A stretch of DNA of 64,000 nt. Origin: Paenibacillus caseinilyticus (GTDB taxonomy: Bacteria; Bacillota; Bacilli; Paenibacillales; NBRC-103111). The translations under genes were made by a program, and so were the position numbers. The stretch's first letter is position 1. Each line of letters begins with the position of its first letter. The notes beneath the pieces were generated by a model that ran no database searches, was not told the DNA's origin, and saw nothing but the letters and a program-made list of their open reading frames with translations. This document shows, one piece after another, positions 46,234-54,527 of the stretch. The stretch covers positions 124,001 to 188,000 of the forward strand of contig NZ_JAQAGY010000003.1 of assembly GCF_027533645.1 (NCBI RefSeq). The letters are read 5' to 3'.

Positions 46234-46391
46234 ACCTTGACCTCTCCGTTCCGGTACAAGTGATATGCATAACAGTATAGCACGAGAATCTTCCCAATTC
46301 ACGGTCCAGCCCGTATCTTACGGCCCCCTTGATACGAAGAAACCCCGGCGAACTTCAATCGCCGGGGTTCATATCCATGGATGGATGAGTC

Positions 46392-46703
46392 TTACACTTC
46401 CACCGCTGCAGCCACCGGAGCAGCTGCCACAGGGTAGACACTTACTTTCTTGCGGTCGCGGCCAAGACGTTCGAATCTCACTACGCCTTCGACTTTCGCG
46501 AAGAGCGTGTCATCGGAACCGATGCCCACGTTGTTGCCCGGGTGAATCTTCGTCCCGCGCTGACGCACGAGAATGGATCCTGCCGTTACCGTTTGGCCGT
46601 CCGCACGCTTCGCGCCAAGGCGCTTCGAATGGGAATCACGACCGTTCTTCGTGGAACCTACACCCTTCTTGGATGCGAACAACTGAAGATTTAATTGTAA
46701 CAT
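46392..46703 (-). CDS. rpmA: 50S ribosomal protein L27 with cleavable N-terminus
   Basis: 103 residues. The protein starts [24 protein letters not shown]. The first nine residues form the Firmicute-type extension that the protease Prp removes between Phe9 and Ala10, exposing the L27 tail that reaches the peptidyl-transferase centre. Prp is encoded by the next gene upstream, 14 bp away. Confidence 0.97.
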   Translation of the reverse strand: MLQLNLQLFASKKGVGSTKNGRDSHSKRLGAKRADGQTVTAGSILVRQRGTKIHPGNNVGIGSDDTLFAKVEGVVRFERLGRDRKKVSVYPVAAAPVAAAVEV

Positions 46704-46717
46704 GTCTGTCTACCTCC

Positions 46718-47050
46718 TTACTTGTCGGATGTGGTGATTGCTATATATGCACCGTATGATTGTTGAATCGACTCCAGCATCACTGCCATACCTTCCAGCA
46801 GGAGCTGAACTTTCTCATCACGATCCGCCGGCTCCAGGGAAGGCACCTTCACATGCAGCAGCCCATGTTCCATGACCGCTTCCAGTTCCAATCCCGTCAG
46901 CGCTTCGACGGCGTTCACCGTTCCGACGGTCACAGCGGACACTCCGGCACAGACAATATCCTTGCCCGGGTCGTCGTAGAACGCGTGCCCCTCTACCCGG
47001 TAACTCGTAATCCGACCATCAGCATTTCTCTGAATCGCTATGCGAATCAT
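46718..47050 (-). CDS. prp: Ribosomal-processing cysteine protease Prp
   Basis: 110-residue protease that trims the N-terminus of L27. Catalytic His22 (VEGHAFYDDPGKD) and Cys34 (DIVCAGVSAV) are at the same positions as in Staphylococcus aureus Prp. It lies between rplU and rpmA, the invariant Firmicute order, with 4 bp separating it from rplU. Confidence 0.95.
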   Translation of the reverse strand: MIRIAIQRNADGRITSYRVEGHAFYDDPGKDIVCAGVSAVTVGTVNAVEALTGLELEAVMEHGLLHVKVPSLEPADRDEKVQLLLEGMAVMLESIQQSYGAYIAITTSDK

Positions 47051-47054
47051 CGAA

Positions 47055-47366
47055 TTAACCTTGGATCTTCTCGATCACGACTTTCGTGTATGGTTGACGA
47101 TGACCTTGCTTGCGGCGGTAGTTCTTCTTCGCTTTATATTTGAAAACGATGATTTTCTCGCCTTTGCCTTGCTTCTCCACTTTGCCGGATACGGATGCGC
47201 CGGAAATAACCGGAGCCCCTACCACGAGGCCGCTTTCCTTGGATACAGCCAGAACACGGTCAAACACAACCGCTTCGCCTTCACCTGCAGTCAGCTTCTC
47301 GATGTAAACTACATCGCCCTCTTGCACTTTGTATTGCTTGCCACCAGTTTCAATAATTGCGTACAT
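47055..47366 (-). CDS. rplU: 50S ribosomal protein L21
   Basis: 103 residues of full family length starting [20 protein letters not shown], with the C-terminal [21 protein letters not shown] rRNA-binding region. The ATG at 47366 has GGGGAGG 9 nt upstream. It is first in rplU-prp-rpmA and carries a structured leader. Confidence 0.97.
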   Translation of the reverse strand: MYAIIETGGKQYKVQEGDVVYIEKLTAGEGEAVVFDRVLAVSKESGLVVGAPVISGASVSGKVEKQGKGEKIIVFKYKAKKNYRRKQGHRQPYTKVVIEKIQG

Positions 47367-47478
47367 ATTGTTGCACCTCCCCATGTCTCAGACTCGCCTA
47401 AGCCAGGTGGCTTGGCCCCGAAAGACCCAGCACTTCAGACCCGCTTCGAGCGGTTACAGCATGCTATAGCAACGCACT
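47367..47478 (-). ncRNA. L21 leader (autoregulatory mRNA leader)
   Basis: The conserved 5' leader of rplU contains several short stems (CCGCTCGAAGCGGG, GCCACCTGGC) and ends GGCGAGTCTGAGACATGGG just before the ribosome-binding site. This closely resembles the L21 leader known in Firmicutes, thought to mediate feedback by L21. I recognise it by pattern and position; a covariance search was not possible. Confidence 0.6.
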
Positions 47479-47483
47479 AAAAT

Positions 47484-47513
47484 ATATTACCACAGACAAT
47501 TGCCTAAAAGCAA
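47484..47513 (-). promoter_or_regulatory. Likely sigma-A promoter of rplU-prp-rpmA
   Basis: On the minus strand TTGCTT (47513-47508) and TAATAT (47489-47484) are 18 bp apart, immediately before the L21 leader. This gives the ribosomal genes a start point separate from rng. Confidence 0.55.
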
Positions 47514-47515
47514 CC

Positions 47516-48760
47516 TTATTTTGAAGAAGCATGGAGAACCCCGCGGCCTCCGCAGGCCTGGCAGCAGAGCGGAGCCGTCGCTTCCATGCTGTCCCGCACC
47601 TTTTTGCGGGTCATCTCCACCAGTCCGAGCCGTGTCCAGCCGGCCACCACCGTCTTGGTCCTGTCTTTGCGCACTTCCCGCTCCAGCTCGGCCAGTACCC
47701 GTGCCCGGTTCTCTTCGGACTCCATATCGATAAAATCGATAATGATCAGGCCTCCGATATCACGCAGCCGCAGCAGCCTGGCAATATCCCGGGCCGCCTC
47801 CAGGTTCGTATCGAATACCGTCCGCTCCAAATCCACGGATCCGGTATACCGCCCGGTATTTACGTCGATCACGGTCAGCGCCTCCGCAGGGTCAATGATG
47901 AGATAGGCGCCGTTATCGAGCCACACTTTGCGTCTGAGGCTCATCTCCAGCTGCCGCGACGCCCCGTAATCGGCCATCGGATCGAGATCCTGCCGCAGCC
48001 GGATCCGCTCCGCGAGCCCTTGGGCGCCCGGAGAAGCCACCAGCCCGCGGATCACGTGCTGCAGCTCCTCCGAATTCACCACGAGCTCCTCCACGTCGCT
48101 CTTGAATAGATCCCGCATCAGCCGAGGCAGCATCTGCAGATCGCTGTAGATTTGGCGGGGGACCGGCCCCTTCCCGGCCCCGGCCTCCGCCAGCCTGCTC
48201 CACCGGCTGCGCAGATCATCCAGATCGGCCGCCAGCGCCTCCTCGCCTTCTCCGAGGGCCGCCGTACGGACGATGAACCCCTCGCCCTCCTGCAGATGCT
48301 TCTCGGCCATGCGTTTGAGCCGGTCCCGGTCGGAAGAGCTCTCGATCTTCCGCGACACGCCCACATAATCGGCTTTCGGCATATAGACGCCGAACCGTCC
48401 CGGAAGCGCATAATGGGTCGTTACCCGGGCCCCCTTGGTGCCTACCGGTTCTTTGACGACCTGCACCATAATCTCCTGCCCCTGCCGCACCAGCTCATGG
48501 ATCGAAGGCTTCTCCTTGGGCTGCTTGTCCAGATGTGCCGGGAGCAGATCGTCAATGTAGAGGAACGCGTTGCGTTCGAGACCCACATCGACGAAGGCCG
48601 ACTGCATGCCCTGCAGCACGCGCACGACCCGGCCGATATAGATGTTGCCGGCGAGCTGGCCTTGGTTCCGTCCGCCTTTATAATATTCCACAAGCTTGCC
48701 GTTCTCCAGGACGGCAACCTCGGTATGCTCTTCATCACTCTTCACAAGAATTCGTTTCAT
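47516..48760 (-). CDS. rng: Ribonuclease E/G
   Basis: 414-residue endoribonuclease of the RNase E/G family with an N-terminal S1 domain (GNIYIGRVVRVLQGMQSAFVDVGLERNAFLYIDDLL), a 5'-sensor/RNase H-like region and the catalytic DNase I-like part (LTVIDVNTGRYTG; IGGLIIIDFIDMESEENR). The C-terminus has CCQACGG, a Cys pair used for the zinc link. The ATG at 48760 has AGAGGTG 9 nt upstream. It follows spoIVFB and precedes rplU. Confidence 0.93.
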   Translation of the reverse strand: MKRILVKSDEEHTEVAVLENGKLVEYYKGGRNQGQLAGNIYIGRVVRVLQGMQSAFVDVGLERNAFLYIDDLLPAHLDKQPKEKPSIHELVRQGQEIMVQVVKEPVGTKGARVTTHYALPGRFGVYMPKADYVGVSRKIESSSDRDRLKRMAEKHLQEGEGFIVRTAALGEGEEALAADLDDLRSRWSRLAEAGAGKGPVPRQIYSDLQMLPRLMRDLFKSDVEELVVNSEELQHVIRGLVASPGAQGLAERIRLRQDLDPMADYGASRQLEMSLRRKVWLDNGAYLIIDPAEALTVIDVNTGRYTGSVDLERTVFDTNLEAARDIARLLRLRDIGGLIIIDFIDMESEENRARVLAELEREVRKDRTKTVVAGWTRLGLVEMTRKKVRDSMEATAPLCCQACGGRGVLHASSK

Positions 48761-48803
48761 ATCGGGCAGCACCTCTGCCCTATTGTACCATATCCCCCCG
48801 CCC

Positions 48804-49709
48804 TTAGGCGAAAACCTCCGCCACGGTACGGGCCCGGCGCGCTTCGTCAAAATAGCATTCCAGCACCTTCTGCTCCGGCACCACATGAAGGATCCCGCCC
48901 TGCCCGTCCATCACGTACACCAAATGATACCGGTCCCGCATGAACAGAGCCACAACGTCAGAGATGCGTCTGGTGCCCGGCACCACCAACGGCCCCGCAA
49001 GCACGCCGCCGGCCTGTTTGCGGTCGAAACTGGTCCCCCGGTGTACGAGAAATCGCAGGAACCGGTAAGGCAGTCCCTTGAGTTCATACCAATTCGAGTA
49101 GAACAGGAAGATGCCGATGAGCAGCCAGTTGAGCTGAAGGCCTCCCCGCTCGCTGAAGAGGTGAACCACGGAGGCGGTCACGAGCAGTCCGCTCAGGATC
49201 AGGGATACGGAAGCGGCCGCTTGGAGGGTCCGCTGGTAGGGCAGCCACAGCCCGAGCAGCACCTGCATGACTTTGCCGCCGTCCAGCGGCAGTACGGGGA
49301 GCAGATTGAAGAGCGCAATGAGCAGATTCGCACGGATAAAGTAATGCCCCCACTCCGGCGGAAGCAGGCTTAGGGAGATCAAGCCGTACGCGAGCGCCAT
49401 CATCCAGAGGTTCTGCAGGGGGCCTGCCAGCGCTACCGCGAGCTCCTCCCGTGCCGGAGCCCCGCCTGTCTCCTCCACCACCGCCACGCCTCCGAAGGGA
49501 AGCAGCTGCACTTCCCTCACCCGCCAGCCGAAGCCGCGGGCGGCCGCTATATGGCCGAGTTCATGAATGAAGACGATGCCGAACAGCGTGGCCATCTCGA
49601 GCAGATACCCCGTCACCGCCGACAGCAGCAGCATGATGGAGAACAAAGGGTGAAAGCGCAGCCGGATGCCGAACCACTCGTTCCAACGGAGCCTCCGTCC
49701 TTTATTCAA
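48804..49709 (-). CDS. spoIVFB: Pro-sigma-K processing intramembrane protease SpoIVFB
   Basis: 301-residue site-2-type metalloprotease. It has the zinc site HELGH (about residues 49-53) in TM2, the third ligand in NLLPVLPLDGGKV (about 137-149) and a C-terminal CBS domain (ISDVVALFMRDRYHLVYVMD) that senses ATP. In the mother cell it cuts pro-sigma-K within the outer forespore membrane. Its ATG overlaps the spoIVFA stop by 8 bp. Confidence 0.94.
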   Translation of the reverse strand: MNKGRRLRWNEWFGIRLRFHPLFSIMLLLSAVTGYLLEMATLFGIVFIHELGHIAAARGFGWRVREVQLLPFGGVAVVEETGGAPAREELAVALAGPLQNLWMMALAYGLISLSLLPPEWGHYFIRANLLIALFNLLPVLPLDGGKVMQVLLGLWLPYQRTLQAAASVSLILSGLLVTASVVHLFSERGGLQLNWLLIGIFLFYSNWYELKGLPYRFLRFLVHRGTSFDRKQAGGVLAGPLVVPGTRRISDVVALFMRDRYHLVYVMDGQGGILHVVPEQKVLECYFDEARRARTVAEVFA

Positions 49710-50637
49710 ACGCGATCACATCCGCGGGATTGAGCGCCTTGCCATCTTTGGACACCACGGCGAAGAACAGCGTGCCGTCTCCGGCTGCTTCCGGCGGATC
49801 CGCCACCGTCCCGATCGTCTCCCCGCCCTTAATCCAGTCGCTGGCCCGGACTGTGCCGGGCTTCAGATGGCCATAGATCGACTGGACACCGTCCGCATGC
49901 CGCAGGATGACCGTGAACCCGCTGTCCTCCTTCGTGCCGGCAAACTCCACCCGCCCCGTATCGAGGGCCGCTACCGGAGCCCCTGCGGGAGCCGAGACCA
50001 GCACGCCTCCCTGGACGGGAGTGAAGGGAGCGATCAATTTGCCCTGCTGCAGCGGAACAAAGTAGTGCTTCGGCACCGAGTCCACCTTCTCCGCTTCCTG
50101 GTGCTTGGCTGGATTCATTGCCGGAAGAAACGAAGGAATGCTTCCGAAGCTCTCCTCGTACCATGCCGCGATGGCATTCACATCCATCGACTGATTCAAC
50201 TGGGTTGTGACGAATCCCTTGCCCTTCTCGGCCCAAGGATGATCCCAGCGGTACATGCCCCACACCGCGGCGAACAGCAGTCCGCTCAGCAGCAGCTTGA
50301 GCGCAAACCGGCTGCCTGCCCCATCCTGCCGCCCCCCTCCCCCGCGGCCCTCATAAGGTGGCTCTGCGCCGTAACGCGACCACTCCTGCTGCCATTTGCG
50401 GTTCCATTCGACCTCGGGATCGGGGCGCAGCTCCGGATCCCGGTCGTCCCGTATCCATGGCGGGACCGGGGCTTCTTCCCGCCCCGTCCGCGTCTCTCTC
50501 CCTGGAGCCGGTTCCCGGAGTTCGGGGAAATCCCAATGCCCTCCCTCCGGCCCCCATTCCGCACGGCGGCCCGTTCCCTGCTGCAGCCGGCGGAGCTTCT
50601 CCGACCGGCGCTCCCGAATATTGGTTCTCTTGTCCAT
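49702..50637 (-). CDS. spoIVFA: SpoIVFA, inhibitory scaffold of SpoIVFB (degenerate M23 domain)
   Basis: 311 residues. A long, charged cytoplasmic N-terminus (about 1-105, Arg/Glu/Pro-rich) is followed by one membrane segment (FALKLLLSGLLFAAVWGMYRW) and an extracytoplasmic LytM/M23-like domain (about 215-305, GGVLVSAPAGAPVAALDTGRVEFAG...VQSIYGHLKP). The catalytic HxH of active M23 peptidases is replaced by FFAV, so it is not an active peptidase. SpoIVFA holds SpoIVFB inactive until SpoIVB cleaves it. AGGAGG lies upstream of the ATG at 50637, and a sigma-E-type promoter precedes. Confidence 0.88.
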   Translation of the reverse strand: MDKRTNIRERRSEKLRRLQQGTGRRAEWGPEGGHWDFPELREPAPGRETRTGREEAPVPPWIRDDRDPELRPDPEVEWNRKWQQEWSRYGAEPPYEGRGGGGRQDGAGSRFALKLLLSGLLFAAVWGMYRWDHPWAEKGKGFVTTQLNQSMDVNAIAAWYEESFGSIPSFLPAMNPAKHQEAEKVDSVPKHYFVPLQQGKLIAPFTPVQGGVLVSAPAGAPVAALDTGRVEFAGTKEDSGFTVILRHADGVQSIYGHLKPGTVRASDWIKGGETIGTVADPPEAAGDGTLFFAVVSKDGKALNPADVIAFE

Positions 50638-50675
50638 GAACCCCTCTCCTCCTGCCGCCATCGCTTCTCCCTACC

Positions 50676-50704
50676 ATCCTATGAGCTTGTACGTCCAAAT
50701 ATAC
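50676..50704 (-). promoter_or_regulatory. Sigma-E-type promoter of spoIVFA-spoIVFB
   Basis: On the minus strand GTATATT (50704-50698), 14 bp, then CATAGGAT (50683-50676) closely matches the sigma-E pattern kmATATT-N14/15-CATACAnT. The B. subtilis spoIVF operon is transcribed by sigma-E in the mother cell. Confidence 0.65.
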
Positions 50705-50832
50705 GGAGGTAGACGGCTGGGGCAGCGCCGATAGGCGGGAGAGGCGGGATCTCAGGGGACATCGCCCCTGAAATACGTTTCGAGCGTGATGGATCCCCAG
50801 CCGGACCGCAGGGAACGAAGATTCTTATCGGC

Positions 50833-50860
50833 AAAAAAAAGGACACCCCTGCGGGTGTCC
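50833..50860 (-). terminator. Terminator of minC-minD-rodA
   Basis: GGACACCC and GGGTGTCC form an 8-bp stem with a 4-nt loop, followed on the minus strand by eight T. It lies just after the rodA stop and separates it from spoIVFA. Confidence 0.92.
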
Positions 50861-50866
50861 CTCGTT

Positions 50867-52021
50867 CTAGTCTTCATCGAGCAGCATATCGTCATGAACC
50901 TTGATGCTCATGACCAGGCCCATCGCAATCATATTAATGAGCAGGGAAGTTCCCCCGTAACTGATAAAAGGCAGGGTAATCCCCGTCAGCGGCATGATCC
51001 CGATCATCATCCCGATGTTCTGAAAGATCTGAAACACCAGCATCGAGACGATCCCGATCACAATGTAGGACCCGGAGTAGTTCTTGCAGTGCAGCGAAAT
51101 CAGAATCATCCGGTAGATGAGCACGAAATACATCAGGAGCAGGGCCGAAGAACCTACGAATCCGAACTCTTCCCCCACGACCACGAAGATGGAGTCGGTA
51201 TAGACCACCGGAATGAAGTTGCTGTGCACCGATGACCCGTGAAGGTACTTCTCGCCCGTCAGCGATCCGGAGCCGATAGCCCGGATTGCATTCTCTACAT
51301 GGTATCTTGCATTGGAGGAAGCTTCCGCCGGATCGATCAGCGTCAGAATCCGGGGCATCCAGTGCGTGGTAATGTCTTTGGCTTCCAAATAAGCCTTCAG
51401 CGGGTCGTAATAATGCTGGAACAAGTAAAGGAATACCGCAGCAGAACCGGCGAATACCGTCGTGCCGATGAGCACGTAAGAGAGCCGCACATTGCCGATC
51501 CAGAACATGCCTAGCAGGATGACGCACAGGATAATCGCATTCCCGATGTCCGGCTGGATGATGACGAGTCCGATCGGAAGTGCAGCAAGCAGTCCTACCG
51601 GAATCACGTCCTGTACCAGCTGCAGCGTTTCCCCCCGCCGTTTGGCCATGAAGGAAGCGAGCGTTACGATCAGGACGATCTTCACCAGTTCCACGGGCTG
51701 GAAGTCAAGCCCGAAGCCGAGACGGAACCAGCCGCGGGCCCCGTTCAGATTCACCCCGAGAAAGTAAACCGCAACGAGCAGCACAATGCCCACGCCGTAC
51801 AAATAATACGAAACTTTGGTGAGCACACGGTAGTCCACGATCATCGCCGCACAGAAACCGAGCAGAGAGACGACATAGATTAAGGTAAGCTTCTTCGGGT
51901 CGAACGTGAGCTCCGCATTGCCGGTCAGGGTGGCGCTGTAAACCAAAGCGGTGCTGATGGCCATGAAACAGAGCAGTAGGACAACGATGGGCACATCGAT
52001 TTTCTTCAGTTTATGCAGCAC
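50867..52021 (-). CDS. rodA: RodA-type SEDS peptidoglycan polymerase
   Basis: 384-residue, ten-segment SEDS-family membrane protein that polymerises lipid II glycan strands together with a class B PBP. It shows the family signature near the C-terminus, GIMPLTGITLPFISYGGTSL, and the catalytic-Asp region in the large extracellular loop (YHVENAIRAIGSGSLTGEKYLHG...FIPVVYTDSIFVVVGEEFGF). Position after minCD and near mreBCD favours a rod-elongation role over FtsW or SpoVE, though the family cannot be fully separated by eye. Confidence 0.88.
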   Translation of the reverse strand: MLHKLKKIDVPIVVLLLCFMAISTALVYSATLTGNAELTFDPKKLTLIYVVSLLGFCAAMIVDYRVLTKVSYYLYGVGIVLLVAVYFLGVNLNGARGWFRLGFGLDFQPVELVKIVLIVTLASFMAKRRGETLQLVQDVIPVGLLAALPIGLVIIQPDIGNAIILCVILLGMFWIGNVRLSYVLIGTTVFAGSAAVFLYLFQHYYDPLKAYLEAKDITTHWMPRILTLIDPAEASSNARYHVENAIRAIGSGSLTGEKYLHGSSVHSNFIPVVYTDSIFVVVGEEFGFVGSSALLLMYFVLIYRMILISLHCKNYSGSYIVIGIVSMLVFQIFQNIGMMIGIMPLTGITLPFISYGGTSLLINMIAMGLVMSIKVHDDMLLDED

Positions 52022-52027
52022 TTACCT

Positions 52028-52828
52028 TCAACCGCCCATTCCCAGAAACTTTTTCATCTTACCGAACATACCGGCCTTCTCTTCGAGTGGCATGAGCGGC
52101 ACGGTATCCCCCAGCATCCGGCGGGCGATATTACGGTAAGCGATCGCCGCCCGGGAACTCGGGTTCATGACGGTCGGCTCGCCGATGTTGGCCGCCTTGA
52201 TCACATACTCGTCATCCGGCACGATTCCCAACAGATCGATGGCGAGCACCGAACAAATCTCGTCGATGTCGAGCATCTCGCCCTTCTTCACCATATTCGG
52301 ACGAATCCGGTTGATGACGAGCTTCGGCGACTCGACGCCAGGCTCCTTCTCGAGCAGTCCGATAATCCGGTCCGCATCGCGCACGGCCGCATTCTCGGGG
52401 GTCGTGACGACGATGGCCTTATCCGCGCCGGCCACGGCGTTCTTGAAGCCCTGCTCGATCCCTGCGGGACAGTCGATAATCACATAGTCAAAATCGCGCT
52501 TGAGCTCGAGGATGATCTGCCGCACCGCTTCCGGCGTGATCGCACTCTTGTCTTTGGTCTGCGCTGCCGGCAGCATGTACAGTTCGTCGAACCGCTTGTC
52601 CTTCACGAGTGCCTGCGGCAGCCGGCACCGCCCTTCCGCCACATCGATGAGATCATAGATGATCCGGTTCTCCAACCCCATGACCACATCGAGGTTGCGA
52701 AGACCGATATCGGTGTCCACCATAACCACTTTCTTGCCCTGCAGGGCCAAAGCCGTCCCGATGTTGGCAGACGTTGTCGTCTTGCCGACACCGCCCTTCC
52801 CCGAAGTGATGACGATTGCTTCTCCCAT
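52028..52828 (-). CDS. minD: Septum site-determining ATPase MinD
   Basis: 266-residue ParA/MinD-type ATPase with the deviant Walker A GKGGVGKTTTSANIG (about 10-24) and switch motifs DTDIGLRNLDVVMG and IIDCPAGIEQG. The C-terminal amphipathic helix (MFGKMKKFLG) binds the membrane. With MinC it blocks division at the poles. The ATG at 52828 has AGGAG 7 nt upstream. Confidence 0.96.
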   Translation of the reverse strand: MGEAIVITSGKGGVGKTTTSANIGTALALQGKKVVMVDTDIGLRNLDVVMGLENRIIYDLIDVAEGRCRLPQALVKDKRFDELYMLPAAQTKDKSAITPEAVRQIILELKRDFDYVIIDCPAGIEQGFKNAVAGADKAIVVTTPENAAVRDADRIIGLLEKEPGVESPKLVINRIRPNMVKKGEMLDIDEICSVLAIDLLGIVPDDEYVIKAANIGEPTVMNPSSRAAIAYRNIARRMLGDTVPLMPLEEKAGMFGKMKKFLGMGG

Positions 52829-52957
52829 AGGTTTCACTCCTACTCCCTTGAGATAAACGGCTGCACGGTCTCTTAGAGACGGGCCCACGTTTATATAAAA
52901 TGAAAGATGACGGAAACGTACACTGGATGGTTAAAATTCTTCAAATTCCCTAAAATG

Positions 52958-53623
52958 TCAAGAATACTGGTTCAACCCGAATTTGTGCAGATGGTGGATT
53001 TTGTCTATCTCCATCTTCCCTTCCTTGACGAAGGCAAATTCCATATAGTTATCGAAGGACTCCCCAAGCTCCCATTCATCGGGCGGCCGGGAGATAACCC
53101 CGGCAATCCGCAGCTGGGTAGGCCTCATATGGGATGCGGCGATGATCGCCCGCTCGTCCCCGTCCACCCCGGCATGCGCAAGCCCGCGAAGCGAACCCAT
53201 AATATATATGCTCCCGGTAGAGACAATCGTCCCCCCCGGGTTCACGTCACCCATAAACATGACGTTCCCCTCATGGGTTATCGTCTGTCCCGACCGGACC
53301 ATGCCGCGAACCATCCGTACCTCTGCCGGGTCCGGTTCCGCCTTCTGCACCGTAGGGTCCAGGGTCTCGACGGACTGAATCAGCAGGTTCCCTTTGCGGG
53401 AGATAATGTCCCGGACCTGGTCCTTCTGCTCATCGGTCACCTTCCGGCTCCCCAGCTTCACATGCACGTGAATGATGGGCCCGGTCAGAATCTGCTGATG
53501 GGTTTTCTCCAGCTTGTGCTTCAGCTCGGCGAGCACCTCCGAGAATTCGCAGGTATCGTCGAGGAGGAAGACCAGCCCTTCTTTCACGCCTTTGATCGTC
53601 ACATGATGTTTTGCTGCCGCCAT
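52958..53623 (-). CDS. minC: Septum site-determining protein MinC
   Basis: 221 residues: an N-terminal FtsZ-inhibiting domain (VTIKGVKEGLVFLLDDTCEFSEVLAELKHKLEKTHQQI) and a C-terminal beta-helix that binds MinD (VRSGQTITHEGNVMFMGDVNPGGTIVSTGSIYIMGSLRGLAHAG). The ATG at 53623 has GTAGGAG upstream; the frame stays open for 76 codons before it, but that part has no site and no homology. Confidence 0.95.
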   Translation of the reverse strand: MAAAKHHVTIKGVKEGLVFLLDDTCEFSEVLAELKHKLEKTHQQILTGPIIHVHVKLGSRKVTDEQKDQVRDIISRKGNLLIQSVETLDPTVQKAEPDPAEVRMVRGMVRSGQTITHEGNVMFMGDVNPGGTIVSTGSIYIMGSLRGLAHAGVDGDERAIIAASHMRPTQLRIAGVISRPPDEWELGESFDNYMEFAFVKEGKMEIDKIHHLHKFGLNQYS

Positions 53624-53994
53624 AAACGCTCCTACCTTACTGCTTAAGATAAACGGCTGTGCCGCCCAAGGAAAGCGGACGCTCGTCCCGGCTGGCAGAG
53701 AACCGGATGCGGACTCCCATCCGGCGGCTGCTCTACCAGAAAAACGTATCATCGCCACAGCTTCCAAGGTAATGGGCAAAGGGCGGGCCGCTTCCTGGAC
53801 AGACTTAAACTTCCGGCCCGGGAGCCCGCCGGCCTCCCCGCCGCAGAGCAAGGCGCCGATGCCAGCCTTCTGCGCTGCACCGCCGCCTCCGCCCGCTCCG
53901 GAATTCCGCGGGGACGCATGACATGCCGTTCTATTCCCTTAAGCCTATACATTTCGGCTTCGCCTGCCCGTTCTCCTGCTGCCCCGAAGGAAAA
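53624..53994. other. Intergenic region between minC and mreD
   Basis: 371 bp with no credible gene. The minC frame is open backwards through most of it, but base composition and lack of a ribosome-binding site argue against translation. It holds an AGATAAACGGCTG motif (53647-53659) shared with the minD leader. Confidence 0.55.
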
Positions 53995-54522
53995 TTATTG
54001 CGTCTCCGGCTTCGGGAATACCGGCAGACTCTCGAACAAGCGGCGCGCCGGAACGTAGATGGCCAAGGCAAACAACAGATTGATCAGCATGCTCGGCAGC
54101 ATCTGGTGAAAGAACATCCATTGAAAGTCCACATGGGTCACCCGGAACAGACGGTACAGGGCGAAGAGCACCCCATCGTAGAACAGGTTCCCGATCCCGA
54201 TGACCAGCATGCTGATGAGGATCGAAGAATAGATCCTCCCCTGCATCAGCCCGGCTACATAACCCGCCAGTCCCATGCCGAAAGCCACGGGACCGAGCAT
54301 AGGCGAATAGTGGATAAAATCATGCAGGATGCCGAACACCAGCCCGAAAGCCAGAGCCGTATGGCGGTTCATGTAGAGACCGATATAAATGACGATAACC
54401 AGTACAAAGTGCGGAATAATCTGAATGTGGCTCTGCCAGGCTTCCGGTATGAGCCAAGGCATCAGAGTGCTTTCGAGCAAAAAGAGAAGGAAGAGAATCA
54501 TCCATAATTTGGGGTATCTCAT
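53995..54522 (-). CDS. mreD: Rod shape-determining protein MreD
   Basis: 175-residue membrane protein with about five segments (LWMILFLLFLLESTLMPWL; IQIIPHFVLVIVIYIGLYMNRHTALAFGLVFGILHDF; GMGLAGYVAGLMQGRIYSS). It works with MreC, MreB and RodA in side-wall synthesis. It is 5 bp downstream of mreC. Confidence 0.92.
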   Translation of the reverse strand: MRYPKLWMILFLLFLLESTLMPWLIPEAWQSHIQIIPHFVLVIVIYIGLYMNRHTALAFGLVFGILHDFIHYSPMLGPVAFGMGLAGYVAGLMQGRIYSSILISMLVIGIGNLFYDGVLFALYRLFRVTHVDFQWMFFHQMLPSMLINLLFALAIYVPARRLFESLPVFPKPETQ

Positions 54523-54527
54523 GGCGG

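Noticed and set aside
53624..53851. N-terminal extension of minC by 76 codons
   Set aside because: Open frame only; the added residues have no MinC homology and the ribosome-binding site lies at the ATG at 53623.
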